In this document: positions 36,292 through 49,900 of the stretch, in pieces
Position numbering within the stretch: position 1 is the stretch's first letter
Layout: the number at the start of each line of letters is the position of its first letter
Source of the DNA: Ascochyta rabiei
Lineage: Eukaryota > Ascomycota > Dothideomycetes > Pleosporales > Didymellaceae
Direction of reading: 5' to 3'
Assembly (NCBI RefSeq): GCF_004011695.2
Contig: NC_082405.1
Coordinates: 744,001 to 808,000 of the forward strand
Length of the DNA stretch: 64,000 nt
Position numbers and translations under genes: made by a program
The notes under the pieces: model-generated
Told to the model about the DNA's origin: nothing
Databases searched by the model: none
What the model saw: the letters and a program-made list of their open reading frames with translations, nothing else

Positions 36292-36971
36292 ATGTTCCGC
36301 ACAGCTCTCCTCAGGTCCGCAAGGTCCGCCGTCCGCGCCGCTCCCCGATGCCAGGCCTCAATTGCCCGCCCGGCGCGCGCCTTCGTCCAGCCCAAGCAGA
36401 TCACTCCCGCCGCATACTTCCAGGCCGTACGAAGCTACGCCTCCAGCGCCGGTCTGTCGCAAGAAGAGGTCGTGGGCAGGATAATGGACCTGCTGAAGAA
36501 CTTCGACAAGGTACGGCGATGCACTGCAAGGATGGAAATGGAGCGTAGCATGGCTAACGAACCCACAGGTCCAGGACGCCTCGAAGGTAGCTACCAACAG
36601 ATGTGCACAAGTCAACAGGACGCCCACTTACGTGATCTAGCTCAACGGCGAGTCGCACTTCCACAACGACCTCGGTCTTGACAGCCTCGACACTGTAGAG
36701 GTCGTCATGGCGATTGAAGAGGTTAGTCGCAATGACTAGACGTGCGCATGACGGTTCTGACAGCAGCACAGGAGTTCAGCATTGAGATCCCAGATAAGCA
36801 GGCCGACGCCATCCACAGCGGTATGCGCCACTCCGAATCTCCAGCTCGTATATATACTGATGACAAGCACAGTCAAGCAAGCAGTGGAGTACATCCTCGC
36901 CCAGCCTGACGGTAAGAAGCACTACAGTGCGAAAATCAACGACGGCTGCTAATGTTTCAACAGCTCACTAA
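36292..36971 (+). CDS. ACP1: Mitochondrial acyl carrier protein (complex I-associated)
   Basis: Six short exons (36292-36510, 36569-36586, 36641-36721, 36772-36820, 36873-36911, 36964-36971) join in frame to 137 residues. A basic Ala/Arg-rich presequence (about 1-50) leads into the ACP fold. The DSLD motif (GLDSLDTVEVVMAIEEEF) places the phosphopantetheine-bearing serine at residue 94. The C-terminal helix is VKQAVEYILAQPDAH. Mitochondrial ACP carries acyl chains for type II fatty acid and lipoate synthesis and is a structural subunit of complex I with LYR proteins. Two exons are tiny (18 and 8 nt), but the family sequence and phases support them. Confidence 0.93.
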
Positions 36972-37508
36972 ATGATTATGGAGCGCTGGGTGCCTGCAGA
37001 TGATTGAAGATGTTCGAAGATGAATGGAGTGGAACTGGTTTGTCGGTTCTGCCGGCATTGTTATATATTTCCCTGCGTGTAAAACAGCTCTGGGATGGCA
37101 ACAAGTACTTTTGATAAAAACGAGGCTATCCACTTTCCACCGCATGTGCACGTAGCTCGCGTGAAGATTGGCCGTGTCGATGGCTTCTGTTCGCTGGACG
37201 GAGCCCGCCTGGGCCCGACAATGTTGCAGGTGCCCTTGAGCTGGCCTTGGACGCCGTGACACCAACGAGGAACATCGTTCTCCACACCGTCTCACGCGAA
37301 CGCTCGGCTCCAGACCCCCTTTCTCGACTATCGACACGTCGCGGCCCTGCTGCGCTCGCTCTCTTGCACCGCTCGCCCCGCTGAAGCCGCCGGATCCCAA
37401 CCCTGATAGTGACACGCATGCGCCCGAGCGCCGCCATCTCTGAGCCCATCGAGGAGCAGCGCCCTTAATTCACAAGACAACCCCCACTCCGCTCCACAAC
37501 CACACCTG
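36972..37508. other. Intergenic region, ACP 3' side and VPS74 promoter
   Basis: No gene is supported; reverse-strand open frames here have no recognisable features. Confidence 0.45.
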
Positions 37509-38717
37509 ATGGCTTCGACGTCCGGCGTGGTGCGCCGAAGAGGAGCTGGTGCGGCGACAGGCAGTGCCGAGGACGAAGGCGCCCGCGTGGCTTCACCTGC
37601 ACCCCGTAACGACCGCGACCGCGCGCCAGAAACATCGTACGAGGACTCAGAGAACGGCCACAAGATTGCGTTTGACCCGCGGGACATCAGCGAGAATGCC
37701 GAGCGTAGCAAGCAGCCCAAGCTGACGCTCATGGAGGAGATTATCCTCATGGGTCTGAAGGACAAGCAGGTACGTGGCCACGGGCAGGCTCCCTGGGTGA
37801 TGGCGCACGCTGATACTCGAGGCTAGGGCTACCTTTCCTTCTGGAACGACAACATTTCATACGCACTGCGCGGATGCATCGTCATAGAATTGGCCTTCAG
37901 GGGCCGCATAAGCATGCAGAAGGACTCGTCGCGGCGGCGCTTCCCTCTCGCAGACCGGGTGATTGAGGTGATTGACGACACGCTGACAGGAGAAGTGCTA
38001 CTGGACGAGGCCCTCAAGATGATGAAGTCAAGCGAGAAGATGAGTGTCAACTCGTGGATCGACCTCATGAGCGGTGAGCTCCAACATGTCCACGTGTGCG
38101 TAGCGTGACTGACAAAAGCAGGCGAGACGTGGAACCTCATGAAGATTGGCTACCAGCTGAAGCAAGTCCGCGAGCGTCTCTGCAAGGGCCTTGTCGACAA
38201 GGGCATCCTGCGCACCGAAAAGAAGAACTTCCTCCTGTTCGACATGGCCACACATCCCGTCGCAGAGGGCGCCGCAAAGGACGAGATCAGGCGCCGAGTC
38301 CGCAACCTCCTCACCAACCGCACCGTCGTCCTTCCTGGCAGCCAGTTCCTGCCGGAGGAGCTCGAGTTCAGAACGCTGCGAACCGTCGCCATGGTCTGCG
38401 CTGCCTACGCTGCAAACGTGCTCGAGAACGCTCTTACTACGCTCGGACATGAGGCGAGGGAGCGCGCATTCGCTCAGGTCGACGAGCTGCTGGCAGAGTA
38501 CTCGCAATGGCCGTTTGCCAGGAGAGCAGGCGGTGGACAGGGTGTGGGTGCCAACCTGGGCCAGCTCATCAACGACGAGATCAACTCTGGCAAGGACAAA
38601 GAGCTACAGATAGAGGTGAGTTTCGCCATGACCTACTGAGATGCTGTCGAACTAACGGTCTCTTAGGTGGTCGCAGCGTGTCTGAGCGTCTTTACAAGGC
38701 TAGACTCTCTCCTATGA
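37509..38717 (+). CDS. VPS74: Vps74/GOLPH3, Golgi PI4P-binding glycosyltransferase sorting receptor
   Basis: Exons 37509-37769, 37827-38073, 38122-38615 and 38667-38717 give 350 residues, close to the yeast length. After a disordered 70-residue N-terminus comes the GPP34 domain: [88 protein letters not shown] and [35 protein letters not shown]. The C-terminus is [17 protein letters not shown]. Vps74 binds PI4P and COPI and retains glycosyltransferases in the Golgi. The last exon is short but in phase and matches the family end. Confidence 0.95.
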
Positions 38718-39835
38718 TCTACATGATTGTTGTTGCAGAAGTTGACTTTCAACAAGACTCTTACTTGTCCGTCCACAAGCTCTTGTAGCTTTTGCTGGAA
38801 ACAGTGAGCGTCAGATATATCGGACAAGGTACGAGCTACGGGCTGGGGGCCCAGGTTACGATGATGTTTCTAGATGGATGCGGTCTCTTCGTTCACAGCG
38901 TTCGGTCCACAGCAAAACGGTCTGGGAGAACACAGGCGTTGGGCTGTATGGTAGCAGGTTCTTCTTACTGAAAGCGTTTAATGTACAGATTGAACCACCA
39001 CGGCCACTTGCTCTCGATGACTCGAGGGTCTTGTATTGTAGTACTACAGAGCACTGCAATGTTCGACGCGGTAGTGCTCGACGACCTGAGAGTCTTGTGT
39101 TGCAGGTAATACTACAAAATATACTGTGTTGGCACACACTCCACTCGACCCATTCATCAGCCCATGTACGGTGGTCTTGGCGCATCACGTGAGGCAGAGA
39201 TGAATGTGCAAATTCAAAGCACAGCAGAACAGTGGGGACGGCAATCAGTACGACCCAGGTGGGTTTACAGCAGGATACAACAAGCTCGGGGCACTAGCTG
39301 CATCTAGAGGGCTGTTGGTAGGCGCCTCAAGTGCAGCGTCTCCAGCTTGTGCGATGCAGTCTAGGCGGTGCAGCACAGGCGCGCGATCCTGAGGACCTCC
39401 AGGCTCCAGACTGTCAGACACCACACACAGTGACGGCGTCATTCCGACGCTTATCCTCCCGCGCCCAATTGTCCCTAGATCCCAGACAGCAGAGACCGAG
39501 GAGCGTTTTCGCCGATTCGGGTGTGCCAATACCTGCGCCTCGAGTGCCCTGCCGGCGTGCGCTCTGCCTGGTGGATTCAACCCGTGACCAACCGATCGGC
39601 AGTTCCTGCCCTCAGCCATACAGAGGCCCAGCCGAGCGACGACGCGCAGATTGCATGGTCCTTAGGTGTGTTTTCCTTCTCTTTCCTCTTGAGGTGCAAT
39701 CGTTGTTGTTTTCTGGTGTTGCTGTCGCGATGCCACTGCGCGTTGGCTTCTGTTGCTGCGGCGCGACCGCATTCGACGCCCACTAACCTCGTGCAGCGCG
39801 CAGCAGCCCTCTGACCTCGACTCTCCATCCACGCC
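38718..39835. other. Intergenic region upstream of SNF5
   Basis: About 1.1 kb with no supported gene. A diverged direct repeat is visible near 39010-39110: two copies of CTCGA(T)GAC...GAGxGTCTTGT(A/G)TTG followed by TACTAC. It probably contains the SNF5 promoter and a long leader. Confidence 0.45.
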
Positions 39836-42325
39836 ATGCCATCTCCCACCGGCGCTGACGCCCACGCCCACACCCACGCCCACGCCCCCACACCGCAAGA
39901 CTCGTCGCATTCGCAAAACGGCGCGTCCCTCCAGAACGGCGCGGTCCAGCAGCCCACCAATGCTTCCTCTGCCGCCTCGAGCTTCGATGCGCCGGGCGAC
40001 AACAACGCGATCCGCGACGGCAAGCAAAAGGCAAAGGCAGTCCTCGCTGCCTCGGGCCTGAACATGGAATCCCCTACCGCAGACGCCGCCAATGGCGCGT
40101 CACGCAAGCGCTCGCATTCGGGCTCGCGCAAGCCCTCGGCCGCCGCCCACGAGCTCACCGACGGGCAGAAGACGCGGCAGACGGCGCTGCTCAATCGCTA
40201 CATCGCCCGCGATCTGCTGGACAGCGTCAACAAGTACGAGCGCAGCAAGTACTCCGAGCAGGTCTACGGCGAACTGAACGACCTCCGTGACTTCTACCGC
40301 GAAGAAGTCTTCCCAGTGCGCCGACAGCACCCCGGCGCCATCTTTGGATACGGCTACGGTGGCTACGGCAATGGCATCACCGACACGCAGACAAATCCCA
40401 GGGACCCACGCTCCCAGCTGCCACAGCTTCTGTATCCCAACCAGGCCAAGCGCGCCGGCCGACGTGCGGCGCCGCAGTTGAAAGTGGACCGGGAGAAGGG
40501 CACGCAACAGGCCGAACAGGTCGAGGAACTGGTTCCAGTGCGCCTGGACATTGAGTTGGACAGACTGAAGCTGCGGGACACGTTCACGTGGAACCTGCAT
40601 GATCGCGTCACAGACCCTCTGCTGGTCGCACGGACGCTCGTCGAAGACTTCCAAATCCCCCCCGAGCTGCACCAGAGCGTAATACACCAGGTCGATCGCG
40701 AAATCCGCGAACAGATCCAGGATTACTACCCGCATGCCTTCTTCGACGACGAACCTCTCGACCCCCAACAATCGTACTCGGCATACAAGAACGACGAGAT
40801 GCGCATATTGATCAAGCTGAACATCACAATCGGACAGCATACGCTCGTGGACCAGTTTGAGTGGGAGATTAACAACGTGTTGAATTCGCCAGAGGCTTTT
40901 GCAAGACAGATGGCTGCCGATCTTTCACTCAGTGGAGAATTCATAACAGCAATCGCGCACTCGATCCGAGAGCAGTGCCAGATGTTCACAAAGAGTCTGT
41001 ATATCACCGGCCATCCTTTTGACGGACGGCCAGTGGAAGACGTAGACATTCACGACAACTTCCTCGCGTCTCCGTTACCGTCGGTGTTCCGCCCTATGCA
41101 ATCGACAAAGGACTTCCAGCCCTACTTGTATGAGCTGAGCCATGCTGAATTGGAACGTGCAGAGTTATCCATCATGCGCGAACAGCGACGACAGAAACGA
41201 TCAGTCAACCGACGCGGAGGGCCCGCCTTGCCGGATCTCAAGGACCGCCAACGGACTGTTCGCACCTTGGTCGTCTCTTCTGTTCTTCCTGGCGCAGCTG
41301 AAACACTCGAGGAGAGCCACCTATTCAAGGCAACGCGGAAAGCGAGAGAAGGCCGGAGGCGTGGTGTTGAAGATGATTCAGATGACTCTGATAGTGACGA
41401 CTCAGTGATGGAATCACCGGCACCTGCGCAAATCACTGGAGGGACTGCACGGACACGGGGCATGCGCGGGGCCGCTGTATCAGCACAAGCAGCGATGAGG
41501 TCGGCCATAGGGCGGTCGGCAACCCCAGAAATCGCTCAGCTTCAACAAGAGACTCGCGAGGCGGCCCGCACGACAAGATCGTTGAGGTACGAAGCACGAG
41601 AAGAGAGCGTACCGGAGCCCATTACGCTTATTGTCAAGCTTCGCATATCGTCTGCCAAGCTCAGAGAGTGGCAGAAAAATCCTAGGGCATTCGCGAAGCC
41701 TGCATCCACTCCCATGATGGCACCTACATCCTTACCGGCGCGAGGCACACCAGGCGCCAACTCCATGCCCCCTCCCCCTTCTCCAGCCATGGCAACAAGC
41801 TCAAAACCTTCCGAAGCATCTCCCCGACCACCTTCCACACCTACACCTAAACCTCAACCGAAACAATGGCAGTATAAGCCCGATGGGTCACTGGAGGCGC
41901 CATGGCCAGCGCCCGCTCAGTCACAGACAGTAAGTCAGTCACACAGGGATATATGAGCATGAACTTATAATCTCTAGCCCCCATCCCCACCATGGCTGCA
42001 ACAAGCCCTCCAAGACCTCCGCGACCGCAACCCTGATCACAAATTCGAGTCCACCATGCGCTACGTTGTCATGAACGAGGCGCACGAGAACCGCGAAACG
42101 GGCAAGATCGAGTCCAAAGCCGTCAAACTCGACGGTCTATTCCCCAGCGACCCCCTGCCGCCGAATCACAAGTCTTACTACCTCCCAAGGATACGCTGCC
42201 AGGACTGCCCAGGGAAGCTCTACAATGCCGGGCCCGGACAAACGGTGACGAATTTCGAACTGCATCTCAAGAACAGGCAACACATGAGCAACGTATCGAG
42301 CAGAATCGGACGACCGGTTTCTTAG
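39836..42325 (+). CDS. SNF5: SWI/SNF chromatin-remodelling core subunit Snf5 (SMARCB1 family)
   Basis: Exons 39836-41929 and 41978-42325 join in phase 0 to 813 residues. After a His/Ala/Thr-rich N-terminus comes the SNF5 domain with its two repeats: VPVRLDIELDRLKLRDTFTWNL and, further on, ILIKLNITIGQHTLVDQFEWEINN...PEAFARQMAADLSLSGEF. The C-terminal part is basic and Pro-rich. The second exon adds PPWLQQALQDLRDRNPDHKFE and a zinc-finger-like C-x2-C-x18-H-x5-H segment (RCQDCPGKLYNAG...FELHLKNRQH). The repeats contact the nucleosome acidic patch and other core subunits in SWI/SNF. The length favours Snf5 rather than the shorter RSC subunit Sfh1. Confidence 0.9.
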
Positions 42326-44122
42326 GCGAGGCAGTGAAATTGTTCTGCGGCTAGCCAAGCACACGGATTTTAGAGCGGAATTATGGTCTGTTCTGATCTG
42401 ATCTGAGCCGATTTTTTGGTTTTGGCGACGACACGCCAGGATCTCTTGTATAAACAGCAAATCACTGAAAGTATGTCGAGGGCATAGAGACACCTTTTGC
42501 GTGTTCTTTCTTTTAGCCGGGGGGAGAAGCATCCCTCCTCGTCTTTGCATCAATTCACTTCTTTCCCCTTTCCACGCATAACAGACACGGCGGCATTCCC
42601 CTCTGTCTAGACAACAACGAGGGTTGTCTGCCATCACGCACCGAGCAAGTGGGTAGATGTGAATTTACACTTGTCGATATCCTTTGCTGCTTGCTCTGCA
42701 TTCCTCGTGACGCTCTATTTCCGAAGGTGAGAAGAGTGCTTACCATCCCGTCCGGGATATTTCCTTGACTCAAGGTACTCACTCGCATCACTGTTCCTCC
42801 AACCGCCAACGTAGAAACTGCTGCCTATCACAAGTCGCGCACCGTCACTCGTAGCCTCTTTGTACCCGACACCGCTGTACTATACTCGCCCCAACCAGCT
42901 GTCCCGGCCCTCCTCGCACCCATCTCATCACCTTTTACGCAGTAGAAACATATTTCCCGCTCCTGATCTGTATCCTGGCTCTCAATACTTGGGGAGACTA
43001 TGCGGGAGGTGGCCATGCACCAAGTCGAAAGGGGTGGTCTACACAATCGTCTGGTTGGTTTGCGGGGGCTGGCTGCTTTTCACGACGTAGTCGTGCGGGT
43101 GTGTTGATGTCACGTTTCTGCTTTTTATTGTTTCTGGTTCGTGCTGGGATCGAGTGGGATGGAGAGCTGTGCTGTTTTTTTTTTGGGGGGAGGGGGGGTT
43201 GGATACAATAAGACGTCCTTGTGAGGCGATGGAGATGACGGATACACGTCCCGTGTAGACATCTTGTCAGGCACGGTCGGGTGGCTGCACGTTGTTGGGC
43301 TTTGCGTGTTGGCGCTGCTGCTGATAGTTGTTTAGTGAGAGTTGTACGGGTGTTTTCAACTCTCCGAAGCTTTGAGTTTGATGGGTGAGTAGCTCGTATA
43401 CATTGGGGGCTAGTGTGCTTTGCTTGCTGTTGTATGCTTTTTTGTTACTTGAGCTAGATCTGCGTCTTGTTTGTTGAGGCTGAGTGTGGGAAGGATCAAT
43501 TTTAGATTGGCGTTTAGGACATTGCCGTTCGCCATATCAGTAATTGTGGATTCTGGCAGGCTCTTGAAGCTCCCTGCTTTGGAAGCCTGCATAGTATGGT
43601 CTTGTTAGCTTAGTTGTACATCTTTGTGTGCTTGTTGTATCTCTCGAGGAACAATTTCCAGCTTCCATTCTGTTGGACGGTGGACGTACAACGATACCAC
43701 GTGCACCAATGGATTGATTAGCCACGCTCGAGAACACTGCGATATATGAGAACATGCATTGCTGATTGTGTAATATTTGAGTGCATTTCTGAGAAACTTC
43801 AACAACAGTCTGTACAACTGTGAGCATTCGTCGTCAGCTTCACGTAACAAGCTGTGTTTATTTGGACCTGGTTGTAGAAGCTGCGACAGATAATCGAGTT
43901 GAGCCCACAATGATCTCACCACGTAGAAGTCCAATGTTCCAATGCCGGATTTGGGTCTTGTTTCTCCATCTTAAACACAAGATTGTGTGTCAGGCACCGG
44001 CGTCATTGGTCTTTAAGCGAGGACAGACCCCCTCAGTGGGGCACTCAAAACAACAGCTACCGCTCACCACACCTCTTTCTGGCATTCACCTCGATCCCCA
44101 GTTTACTCAGCAACCCATCATC
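42326..44122. other. Intergenic region between SNF5 and EBP1-like gene
   Basis: About 1.8 kb with a T/G homopolymer stretch near 43172-43197. Several short frames are present, none with support. It probably carries the SNF5 3' UTR and the EBP1-like promoter. Confidence 0.5.
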
Positions 44123-45544
44123 ATGGCTGAGGCACAGGTAGTCGGTATGCTCAACACGATCTCTACAAACCAACTGCAAGCTCCGATCAGGGCGCATTTG
44201 CGCTCAGGAAGCCTGGTGGTTAGCTTCGCCAATGTAGTACAATGCTAATTGACGACAGACTACACGCTCGCGAACCCGGACACCTTGACCAAGTACAAGG
44301 TCGCCGCCGACATCTCCCAGAAGGTCCTCAAGGAAGTCTCCGGTGCGTAACAATGCCTCGACCCATGCGCCGACCGCCGCGACGATCGTATGACTCGAAT
44401 ATTGACTTTTGCAGGATGGATCTCTGAGGGCGCCAGCATCGTCGAGCTCTGCGAGCGCGGTGACAAGCTCCTCGAGGAGGAGGTTGGCAAGGTCTACAGG
44501 GGAAAAAAGATTCCCAAGGGCGTTGGCCACTGCACCACCATCTCACCCAGCTCTTACGTTACACCGTACACTCCCCTCAAGTCCGATGCTGAGGAGTCTG
44601 GCGCCACACTGAAGGCCGGCGAGGTCGTCAAGATCCAGCTTGGTGCCCAGATTGATGGCTTCGCCGCCATTGTTTGCGACAACGTTGTCGTTGGCGCATC
44701 CGGCGAGATCACCGGAGCGGAGGCGGATCTTTTGTTGGGTACATACTACGCAAACGAGCTTCTCCTGAGACTGATGGTCCCTCCCGGTCTTGTCGCACAC
44801 GGCGACGAGGAGGAGCAGAAGAAGAACGCCGCTCGCAAGCCTTACACACAGGGCCAGATGACCCAGATGCTCGAGAAGGTCGCCAAGGCATACGGCTGCA
44901 ACGTCGTCGAGAGCACTACCATCTGGCAGTTCGAGCACAACGAGATCGAGTCTAAGAAGAAGATCATCCTCTCCCCTGGCGAGGGTGTCCGTGGTGAGGG
45001 CCTTCCTGAGGTCGGCGAGGTCTGGGGTGTTGAGGTTGGTCTTTCGCTCGGAAGCGGAAAGATCAAGAACAATGGCCAAAGGACCACTCTCCACCGCCGC
45101 ACAGCCAACACTTTCGGCCTCAAGCGCCCTACCTCAAGACAGCTACTGTCTGAGGTTGTCAAGAGGTTCGGTACTTTCCCCTTCTCTCTGCGCCAGATCG
45201 AGGACGAGAAGGTCGCCAAGGTCGGTGTCGTAGAGTGCGTTCGTGGTGGTGTCCTCCGCCAGTATGAGGTTGTTGTCGAGAAGGACAGCAAGCCCGTTGC
45301 TAGGCTGTTCTCCACCGTCGCCGTTACCAAGAATGGTCTCCAGCGTCTGGCCCAGCCCCCTGCCTTGGACCTCGAGAAGGTCAAGTCCGACAAGAAGATC
45401 GAGGATGAAGAGATTCTCAAGATTCTTGAGCAGCCCATTGGCAAAACCTCCATCAAGAAGAACAAGAAGAAGAAGAAGAAGCCCGCCAAGAAGGCTGCTG
45501 CCGGCGAGACGGCTGCTGCTGAGGAGGAGAGCGACGACGAGTAA
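44123..45544 (+). CDS. EBP1/PA2G4-type methionine aminopeptidase-like protein (Cdb4 homologue)
   Basis: Exons 44123-44144, 44259-44342 and 44415-45544 give 411 residues. The start VVDYTLANPDTLTKYKVAADI and GWISEGASIVELCERGDKLLEEE are hallmarks of the PA2G4 family. The pita-bread fold continues through KGVGHCTTISPSSYVTPYTP, LKAGEVVKIQLGAQIDGFAA and FGTFPFSLRQIE. The C-terminus is a Lys-rich then acidic tail. Family members lack peptidase activity because metal ligands are substituted; they bind RNA and ribosomes at the polypeptide exit tunnel, and S. pombe Cdb4 binds curved DNA. The first exon holds only seven codons; the phase-1 junction recreating the Asp of VDYTLA supports it. Confidence 0.93.
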
Positions 45545-46964
45545 GCGTAGCATCAGAAGTGCCTGCGTACATCTCATGGACGTCGGTCTTGATTCCTGGG
45601 TGGCGAGCTCTACGGAAACAAGACAGGGGTGAATTTTGGTCGATTCCGCCTGCCCGAGCTCTGCTGAGGAAGGGTCTGAATCACGACTAGGCAATGGCTA
45701 CAGCAGCCTACAAAAGAATGAAAAGTCGTCCAAATGTCTCTTGCTCTGTCCCGCGCTTTGTGATACGGCTCCATCCTTCTTGCGGTTCGCAGTCAGTACA
45801 TTGTCCATCATCGTCGATGCGTGCGTTGAATCCCTTCAATCAGGCTCTGCGTACGAGCTTCTCCAGAAGTCTATGGACAGACGCCGTGACCCAGCTTCGA
45901 TCGCATTGCCACTGATGCTTATTCCCAATATTCGTAAGGTCACTGCATCTTTGCCACCCGTGCACTGCGCGTGCATAAGCCAGAAGTGAGACCAGGCTGG
46001 TCGATTAAAAACGGCGGGAAGCTGCCATTCAATGTATATTCTCAGAGTCCCCCAGGGACTGATTACTCTGTTTTTACACGACCCTTCATGATCTGCGCAT
46101 CCACCTCCTGGTGGTCCTTTTCCTGCCATGCGCCTGTCACATACGCACATGCAAGCTACCAAGGAGAGGCAAGGCTCTAGCTTCATGTTCATGATGCGCC
46201 TGGCGAAAAAAAAATCAAGTGTGAATCTTATATGGTCGGTCGGTCATACATATGTGGACAATCAACTATTCACTGACGGGTTGAAACTATAAACCAAATG
46301 CGTACCCCGCCATGTGTCTTCATACTCAAGTCTTTGAGATATTTAAGTGACTCATCTTTCCTGTAGAGTTGTTTTTTCATGGCAGTGACGCGCATGCAAA
46401 TGGTAGATAGCAAGCTATGCATCCGTGGTGAACCGCTAGGCTTCAAGAGCAGCTTGAACACATGGACAATCGTGCTGTATCATGTAGCCAATGCAAATAA
46501 AGTAGTCTGAAGCACTCGAAGGCTGAGAGTTAAAACGGTGAAAGTAAAGTTCGGAAGAGGCGGAGTACTTAATAGCGAGCCTTCCCCCTCCTGTGGTAAC
46601 GACATCACTGACCTCACAAAACCGACTTCTACCAAATCTCGAAATTCCTACGTCGACAGGTTTTCTTCCTCTCATACTTCAGCTGATTTACTTATTACCA
46701 ATCGGCGATCACTGTGGTTGCCAGGGTTGACATTTGAAGGGGCACGTCCTCCAAGATCGCTGACCTAAGTCTCCCTCGAATTTGTGAACCTTCTACAGAA
46801 CTCACTTACTTGTAACCCCAACCACCCACTCACGACACACCGGGCACGGGCTCCGGGGCGCTATCTGCGCGTAAAATATCCAGATAGTACGCGTGGACAG
46901 TAAGTATATGCCCGAAATTCGCGAATTGCGCGCTCACACTTCGCCAGTTCTCTCACGTCTCGCC
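45545..46964. other. Intergenic region upstream of the RCO1-like gene
   Basis: About 1.4 kb without a supported gene. Confidence 0.45.
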
Positions 46965-49900
46965 ATGCCGCTCCGCAAAAGCGCCCGTGGTCCCCGGTCC
47001 AGCACCACTCCGTACGCTTCACCAACCGGCACGCCCAGCGATTCAGCGAAAGAGAAGCACCAGCGATCAATCATAGAGTGGACTGAACCTGCGATCCAAA
47101 ATCCAACGCCATCGTTCGAAGAGCATGGCTTTGCTCGCCATGGTGTCCTAGAGCAAATGGGGGCGTTGGGAATGCCTCCTTCCTCGAAGGTCAAGCAGCG
47201 CACGCGCGCGATGGGTGGCGATACAGCTGCGCGAAAGTCTCTAGCGGGGAAGGGCAACATCTGCAGTGACGAGGTTGGGTCAACGCCTGAGGTTACTCCG
47301 GCTCCTGAGCTCGAGCCGGATGACTCGGAGAGGCAAGAGGAGGAAGAGCTGCCACTGGAACTTCTGCCACAAGACGAGGACGAAGATGACGATTACGTGC
47401 CCAGCAAAACAAAGAAAAAGATGCCGGCATCGAAAACGCCTGTCAGGGGCAAAACACCAGTGCAGGGAAAGACACCTGTCCAAGCGGGAACACCAGTCAA
47501 AGCTGACACGCCTAAAGCCGCATCAACCCCTACGAGTCCGGCAGTGCAAACTGTAGAGAAACCGCGGGATAGCGAGACTACACAACGCGCGAAAATTGCC
47601 CTACTGGCGGCAGCAGAGTCGGCTCACCGCAATCGTAAGCCACGTCTCGGTGAGGCGCTGAAGCAGCTGATGAGGATGAGCTCGAGCGACCCCAGCATTG
47701 CGTACGTGGTTGATGCAGTCGTTCATCAGCACCAGACCACTGAGCAGTGGAGTACGTTCCGCGAAAACATCAAGGCACTGAAGAAATCCGTGAAATGCGA
47801 GGCCAAAAAGAAGCGAAAGCATGATCAGCGCAACGGTTCTCTTGTCGATTCGCCAAGAATAAGTCAACAGCCTTCTCCGCGACCTAGCAGCGAGGTGGCT
47901 CCTAACGATTCAGTCTCCTTCGATCATGATAATGAAGAAGGTACTCATGTTATGCGGTCAACAGATTGTACGATGGAGGACGCATACCCAGCCGCGGCCT
48001 CAACGGCCCAAGCGTTGCCTTCACCACACCCGCTCAGCACAGCCCCAGCTCTATCTGCAGTTGAACCTTCGGTTGAGACTGCACCACAAATGCCTTCAAA
48101 GTCACCTCGGAAGAAGCATGTCTCAAACGACTATTTAGCACCTGGAAGCGAGATGGATGTTGATGGCGGGGCGTCTTCTGCGGCCCCAACTCCAACAGGG
48201 AACACGCCTGATGCAGGCGATGGAAGTGATTCTGAACTGTCAGATGTCAACGAAGAGATTGTCCAGAAAGGCCCGCCGACGCCCGCACAGTCGAAAGAGA
48301 AGTTTTCGACGCCAGCGCCTGCTGCAGCTGTGAAGAAGGGTAAGAACGCTGCTGTGGCTCGTGCTGGAAAGAAGCACGCAAACAAAGGAAAGCTATTTGG
48401 GAAACATGCACACAAGCAACAACCCGCAACCGCTGAGCAGATTGAAGATCTTGAACAGGTCTACCAAATGCGAAAGGAGATGGCAGATGCTCAGCCGCTG
48501 CGCCAGTTCGAGCTCCCCTTCCCTCAATCTGATGTTCGTTTCGATGACGAGATCTTGGAAACCGAGTCTTTGACCGAGTCCATGATTGCAGTTGGGCCGC
48601 CGGTGGACTCTGATCAGCCACGACGTGCTGGTCGGATGCCACACGGCGCGAAGCGTTTGCGCGAGGACATGTCACGGTTTTCCTCACCTCAGCTGGAGTC
48701 AGCGGCTGTCTCACGACCCTCAACGCCTGCGGTCCAGCCAGCCATCAAGCGGCTCAAGCTGAACAATGGCCAAGCTGCCAGAACAAAGCGATCGTAAGTC
48801 TTCCTTTCCTCGTGTTCCCTTACTATTCCTTTTGCATTTGGGTGGAGGACTGGGCAGTGCCAGTGGCCGTTTCAGCACAGGCTTTTCCTCGGCGAGTGAG
48901 CAAACTTTACGTGTGTGCATGTGTTTGCTTTGCATCCTGAAAAATCATCATCAATTTATCAGAAAGCTGATATGTGACATGCATAGGCCCGTTAAGAATC
49001 GGGACGGTGGACCTATTGCTGGTGTAGCATTCAATGGTGGTGGCGGTTCGAGACAGCTGGGGCCTGATGACAACGATCCAGTAAGTTCCACTCATTTTCC
49101 CGAAGCATCCAACCACACCATTCCTCCTTCACCAACACACTCACCGACCTCGAATATCAACCATTTTCATCTTCTGCTTCAAATGCGGGTCGACACGAAA
49201 ACCACGTCACTTCAGTTCCCCTTTTCGCCTCCAAATTCGGTTTTGTCGTCGCCTCTAACAGAATGTCAGAACTCGCCGCAGTCAGAGAGTGACGACCTCT
49301 GCTCTGCTTGCAGAGGCACAGGCGAATTTGTGTGCTGCGAAGGCTGCCCACGCGTTTTCCACCTTCTCTGCTGCGACCCACCACGCGTGCAGGTCCCAGA
49401 AGGGTCGTTCTATTGTTATGAGTGTACCGCCAGGTTGAGTGCACCTGACGATACCGCTATCGAGACCTACCCAAGTCTTGGATTACTCTTCAAGGCTCTT
49501 GAGCGTACGAACCCGCGCGCCTTTGCCCTGCCACAGGAAGTACAGAACCACTTTGAAGATGTGTCTGCACGGGGAGATGGATCGTACTTTGAGGAGATGA
49601 AGAAGTTTCCACTGTGAGTACGACGTGTCCTGACGCGTGACTTGGCGCTAACGTTGCAGTGCAAAAAGCAGTGGCTACGGCTACCAGAGACCCGACTATA
49701 CCAAAGTACTCGATGGTGACAAGCCCATCCTGTGCGTCCAGTGTGGTGTTTCGAGCGGCAACAAGCGACAGATGCTCAAGTGCGACTTTTGTAATGCGTA
49801 TTGGCACCTGGACTGTGTCGATCCACCCCTCGCTAACCCCCCACATATCAGCCTTGAGGCATCACAACGCGATGCCTGGAGGTGTCCACGTCACATTGAG

